From: Tepidiforma sp.
GTDB taxonomy: Bacteria > Chloroflexota > Dehalococcoidia > Tepidiformales > Tepidiformaceae
NCBI GenBank assembly: GCA_026003935.1
Contig: BPIE01000001.1
Location: 248,001-312,000, forward strand
Length of the DNA: 64,000 bases
Direction: 5' to 3'
The notes below the pieces were generated by a model that saw only the letters and a list, made by a program, of their open reading frames with translations, did not search any database and was not told the DNA's origin. Below, in pieces: positions 60,562-64,000 of this stretch (positions are counted from its first letter, which is position 1; each line of letters begins with the position of its first letter). A program made the position numbers and the translations under genes.

Positions 60562-63500
60562 GGACCGCCTCGTAGCCCGGACTGGCCCTGAGCGTGAGTC
60601 CGCGGTACCCGTGGACGAACCCCCGCTCAACGAGCATTGAAACGCTGGTGGATTCCGCGGCGGGCACACCATTGATGCGCTCGACCGTCAGGCCCCTCGG
60701 CGCAAGCCAGCGCGCTGCATGTTGAAGGCAATCGAGGGCGGCGTTGGCCTGTTCCTCCGTGGCCTGAGGGAGCAACAGCAGGGACCTGCCCCAGCGCTCG
60801 AGCGCGATGACTGGCACGCCTTCGACGAGGATGACGAAGTTGCCTGCGGCGCGCGCGGGCGGGCGCGGGCGGTCGGAGCCTTCGGGCAGGGGCCAGGGCA
60901 GGACTTCGCCGTAGGGCTGGGCAGGGTCGACAGCTGCCAGGAGATGAGTCCGCGGGCTGTCGCCCGGTTCGCGTTCGACCCTCAGGCGCTCGACGGCTCC
61001 CGGCAGGGCGAATTGGGCCCCTCCAAGCCCCTCGACGAAGTAGCCCCGCCGCGCCTTTCCGCGCTCTTCCATCTCACCGAACAGCGGATAGAGCGCTGCA
61101 AAGCCGCCGGGGACTCCCTCCGCGTTCGCTGCTTCCCGGGTCACGATGCCGCGCCGCTCGAGCAGCACGGTTGCCCACCCGTGGAGGACGCGCGTCCGCG
61201 GCGCTGGCGACGGCAGGAGCGACCACCGGCCGGCAGATTCCGGCGGGAGCCGCTGCAGCCGGCCCCCGGGTGCAGCGTGCACGTCAGGGCGGCGCGACAG
61301 CCACGCACGCACTGGCGCGAAGGTGTCGTTCGTCACCACCCCCGCCCATACGAGCTCCCACAGCACCTCGAGCACGTCGCGGAATGGCGCACCGACGGCG
61401 GCGACAATATCGGTGAAGAACTGTGCGCCGTTCGTGCGGAGCAGCTCGACCACCGCTCGACCGAGCCCATCGTCCGGGACGGGGCCGGCGGGCACGAATT
61501 CGGGCAGGCGGGCGCGAGAGACGAGCACGATTCGCCCGTCATCATCGCGGATGCGGCCTGCCCCGAACCACGCAACCTCGCCAGTCGCGCAGAGCACGTC
61601 GAGCATCGACGGCGAGTAGTCGTCGATGCGAAGCGGAAAGACAGCGCGTTCCAGCATCGATGCGGGGATGGCGTACCCCTCGAGCTGCGCGATGACGTCG
61701 CGGAGCGCGTCGAGGCCGGTTCGGCCCGCTCCGATGCCGTGCCATGCGGCGAGGAAGCGCGCGAACGCTGCCGGCCCGACCGGCTCTGCTTCGCCCCGGA
61801 GGCGGGCGATTGCCCGGCGCTTGATGGTGCGAAGGACGTCGACATGGCACCACTCGGGGCCATCGGCGATTGCCCGGAACTCGCCATGCACGACACGTCC
61901 CTCGGTCTCGAGGGTTCGGAGCGCGTCGAGGACTGCGGAGAGGGGAAGGTTCCAGCGGGCAGCCGGGGCCGATGCCGAGAACGGCCCGCGGGTCCGGGCA
62001 TAGCGGTCGAGGAGCGATGGAAGGGCACCTTCAGACGCGGGCGCGAACGCACCTGGAACGCCCTGGGGAATGGCGACCCCAAGGGCGTCCCGGTACCGCA
62101 CGGCATCTCCTGCGGGGATCCATCGCTCCTCTCCGGAAATGCGGACGGGACAAGCGCGCCCGGTGCGCGAGAGCTCCTGCAGCAGTGCTTCCGCTGGCGC
62201 GGAAGGGTCGAGCCGTGCGCGGATTTCGGAATCCGCCAGGTCGCCGAGACGGCGAAGGAGGTCGTGGAGCCCATCGGCGTCTGCGGGCCGGCGGTAGTCG
62301 CCCGCAAGCCCCTGCAGCTCGAGCTCGACGGCATCCACGATGTCCGGGTCAAGCATGTCGCGCAGGTCCGCCTCACCGAGGAGCTCGCGAAGCATCGCCC
62401 GGTCGAGGGTGAGCGCTTGCGCCTTGCGTTCTGCGAGCGGGGCATCGCCCTCGTACATGTATGCCGCGATGTACTCGAACACCAGGGAGCGGGCGAAGGG
62501 GGACGCATCGCGCACGACCGCCTCGCGCACTTCCACCTCGCGGCGTTCAATGCCGCTGAGTAGTTGTTGCAGGGCCGGGAGGTCGAAGACATCCTGGAGA
62601 CATTCGCGGTACGTCTCGAGCACGATGGGGAAGGAGCCGTATTTGCTGGCAACGGCGAGCAGGTCCGCAGCACGCTGGCGCTGGAGCCAGAGCGGCGTCC
62701 GGGCGCCGGGCCGACGGCGCGGCAACAGGAGTGCGCGGGCCGCGTTTTCGCGAAAGCGACCGGCGAAGAGTGCCGTGCCGCCGAGCCGTTCGATGACCAG
62801 CTCCTCGACCTCGTCGGAGGGTGGCAGGAGCACCTCGACAGGAGGCGGCACCTCTGCGCCGCCGAGCCGGATTGCGATGCCGTCGTCGCTCCAGATGACA
62901 TTCGCCTCGGCATAGCCGGCCTCGGCCAGTCGGGTTTCGATGGCCATCGCCCAGGGCGCATGCACTCGCCCCCCGTACGGGGAGAGTACGACGAGCCGCC
63001 AGTCGCCGAGTTCGTCGAGGTAGCGCTGCACGACAATTCTCCGGTCGGTCGGAACGTAGCCGGCAGCGCCTCGCTCGTCCCAGACGTAGCTCGCGAGGTT
63101 ACGGGCGGCGCGCCCGTCGAGGTCAGTGTTGGATTCGAGCCACCTGGCCGCCTCCGTCTCGTTCCCGAAGGATTCGAGCCGCCGTATGAGCGCTCCGACT
63201 GCCTCGCCCAGTTCGGCCGCGCGGCCGATGCCGTCACCGCGCCAGAAGGGCATCTTGCCGGGCTGACCTGGCGCCGGCGACACGATGACCCGGTCGCGGG
63301 TGATGCGCTCGATGCGCCAGGTGGTCGCGCCGAGGATGAACGTCTCGCCGGGGCGGCTTTCGTAGACCATCTCCTCGTCGAGCTCGCCGATACGCGGACC
63401 TTCTTCGCCAAGGTGGACGCCGTACAGGCCGCGGTCGGGAATCGTCCCGGCATTGACGATGGCGAGCCGTTTCGCGTCGCGGCGGGTAGAGACTATGCCC

Positions 63501-64000
63501 GAGTCTCGGTCCCAGGTGACCCGGGGCCGGAGCTCGGCGAACTCATCGGAGGGGTACATCCCGGCGAGCATGCCGATCACGCCCTCGAGCTGCTCCCTGG
63601 GGAGCGTCGCGAACGGGTAGCTGCGCCGGGCCATCGCGAGGAGGTCGTCGACGGTGAGGTCTTCGACCGCGCAGGCAGCGACGACCTGCTGCGCCAGGAC
63701 GTCGAGGGGATTTCGCGGCACCCGGGTCGCTTCGATGGCGCCCTCGCGCATGCGCGCGACGACGGCGGCGCACTCGAGGAGGTCGGACCGGTGCTTCGGG
63801 AAGATGCGGCCGCGGCTGATGCCGTCGACCTGGTGCCCGGCTCGGCCGACGCGCTGGAGCCCACTGGCGACACTCTTTGGCGACTCGATTTGCACCACGA
63901 GGTCGACCGCTCCCATGTCGATGCCGAGCTCCATCGAGCTGGTGCACACGAGTCCCGGCAGCTGGCCGGACTTCAGCTGCTCTTCAATCTGCAGCCGCTG
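60548..64000 (-). CDS. lhr: Lhr-family ATP-dependent DNA helicase, C-terminal part (cut by window edge)
   Basis: At least 1150 residues of a large helicase whose N-terminus lies beyond 64000. The visible part begins in the second RecA domain (C-T-S-S-M-E-L-G-I-D-M-G-A, then motif VI Q-R-V-G-R-A-G-H), followed by the Lhr winged-helix and core domains and a long C-terminal region as in bacterial Lhr (about 1500 residues). Lhr proteins unwind DNA and RNA-DNA hybrids in repair. Direct coupling to a Nei-type glycosylase fits a DNA-damage role. Confidence 0.92.
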   Translation of the reverse strand, partial: QRLQIEEQLKSGQLPGLVCTSSMELGIDMGAVDLVVQIESPKSVASGLQRVGRAGHQVDGISRGRIFPKHRSDLLECAAVVARMREGAIEATRVPRNPLDVLAQQVVAACAVEDLTVDDLLAMARRSYPFATLPREQLEGVIGMLAGMYPSDEFAELRPRVTWDRDSGIVSTRRDAKRLAIVNAGTIPDRGLYGVHLGEEGPRIGELDEEMVYESRPGETFILGATTWRIERITRDRVIVSPAPGQPGKMPFWRGDGIGRAAELGEAVGALIRRLESFGNETEAARWLESNTDLDGRAARNLASYVWDERGAAGYVPTDRRIVVQRYLDELGDWRLVVLSPYGGRVHAPWAMAIETRLAEAGYAEANVIWSDDGIAIRLGGAEVPPPVEVLLPPSDEVEELVIERLGGTALFAGRFRENAARALLLPRRRPGARTPLWLQRQRAADLLAVASKYGSFPIVLETYRECLQDVFDLPALQQLLSGIERREVEVREAVVRDASPFARSLVFEYIAAYMYEGDAPLAERKAQALTLDRAMLRELLGEADLRDMLDPDIVDAVELELQGLAGDYRRPADADGLHDLLRRLGDLADSEIRARLDPSAPAEALLQELSRTGRACPVRISGEERWIPAGDAVRYRDALGVAIPQGVPGAFAPASEGALPSLLDRYARTRGPFSASAPAARWNLPLSAVLDALRTLETEGRVVHGEFRAIADGPEWCHVDVLRTIKRRAIARLRGEAEPVGPAAFARFLAAWHGIGAGRTGLDALRDVIAQLEGYAIPASMLERAVFPLRIDDYSPSMLDVLCATGEVAWFGAGRIRDDDGRIVLVSRARLPEFVPAGPVPDDGLGRAVVELLRTNGAQFFTDIVAAVGAPFRDVLEVLWELVWAGVVTNDTFAPVRAWLSRRPDVHAAPGGRLQRLPPESAGRWSLLPSPAPRTRVLHGWATVLLERRGIVTREAANAEGVPGGFAALYPLFGEMEERGKARRGYFVEGLGGAQFALPGAVERLRVEREPGDSPRTHLLAAVDPAQPYGEVLPWPLPEGSDRPRPPARAAGNFVILVEGVPVIALERWGRSLLLLPQATEEQANAALDCLQHAARWLAPRGLTVERINGVPAAESTSVSMLVERGFVHGYRGLTLRASPGYEAVRARR

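Noticed and set aside
60719-62563. 614-codon plus-strand open frame
   Set aside because: Antisense to lhr, whose helicase motifs and family match are clear.

Overview
This 64 kb window is GC-rich, gene-dense chromosomal DNA from a free-living bacterium. No phage, transposon, CRISPR or rRNA sequence was seen. I infer a Chloroflexota member, possibly near the Tepidiformia/Dehalococcoidia, from GC content, gene families, frequent GTG/TTG starts and many -10 boxes placed 6-8 nt before start codons (apparent leaderless mRNAs). The phylum is inferred, not proven.

Layout. 0-10 kb: DUF309, a tiny membrane protein, DUF402, argS, DUF429, an inositol-phosphatase-family enzyme, a DUF885 peptidase-like protein, cinA, a HAD protein, a TSUP permease and a cassette of small oxygenase/flavin proteins. 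10-20 kb: a Rieske protein, a class V aminotransferase, 3-hydroxyacyl-CoA dehydrogenase, a PEP-utilizing-type protein, a MaoC-fold pair, pirin, and two CaiB/BaiF CoA-transferases coupled through a small unknown protein; this looks like organic-acid/CoA-ester metabolism. 20-26.6 kb: assimilatory sulfate reduction (cysH, cysC, cysD, cysN and a Na/Pi-cotransporter-like membrane protein on the minus strand, ferredoxin sulfite reductase divergent). 26.6-32.5 kb: hemB and a three-gene NAD-linked formate dehydrogenase. 32.5-37 kb: a light/B12 locus with a CarH-type photoreceptor repressor, an epimerase-like protein, a divergent CrtI-like desaturase and an SRPBCC protein. 37-42 kb: purU and a peptide-type ABC importer whose first permease gene carries a +1 frameshift. 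42-50.8 kb: tRNA-Ala, miaB, tRNA-Ser, a Nudix-wHTH regulator, PadR-modABC, an IsdG-like monooxygenase, a lysozyme-like protein, a serine hydrolase, threonine dehydratase and tRNA-Arg. 50.8-64 kb: a PH-domain protein, ilvE, several unknowns, DinB, eno, def, a CoA-binding protein, a divergent hemA, nei and the C-terminal part of an Lhr helicase running off the right edge.

Functional links: molybdate uptake (modABC) can feed the molybdenum formate dehydrogenase; the sulfate genes form a near-complete path from sulfate to sulfide with a candidate transporter; CarH probably controls the divergent desaturase through overlapping promoters. The observations most worth following are the transporter in the cys operon, PadR with a perfect palindrome ahead of modABC, the CarH locus architecture, and the recurrent leaderless-promoter signature.
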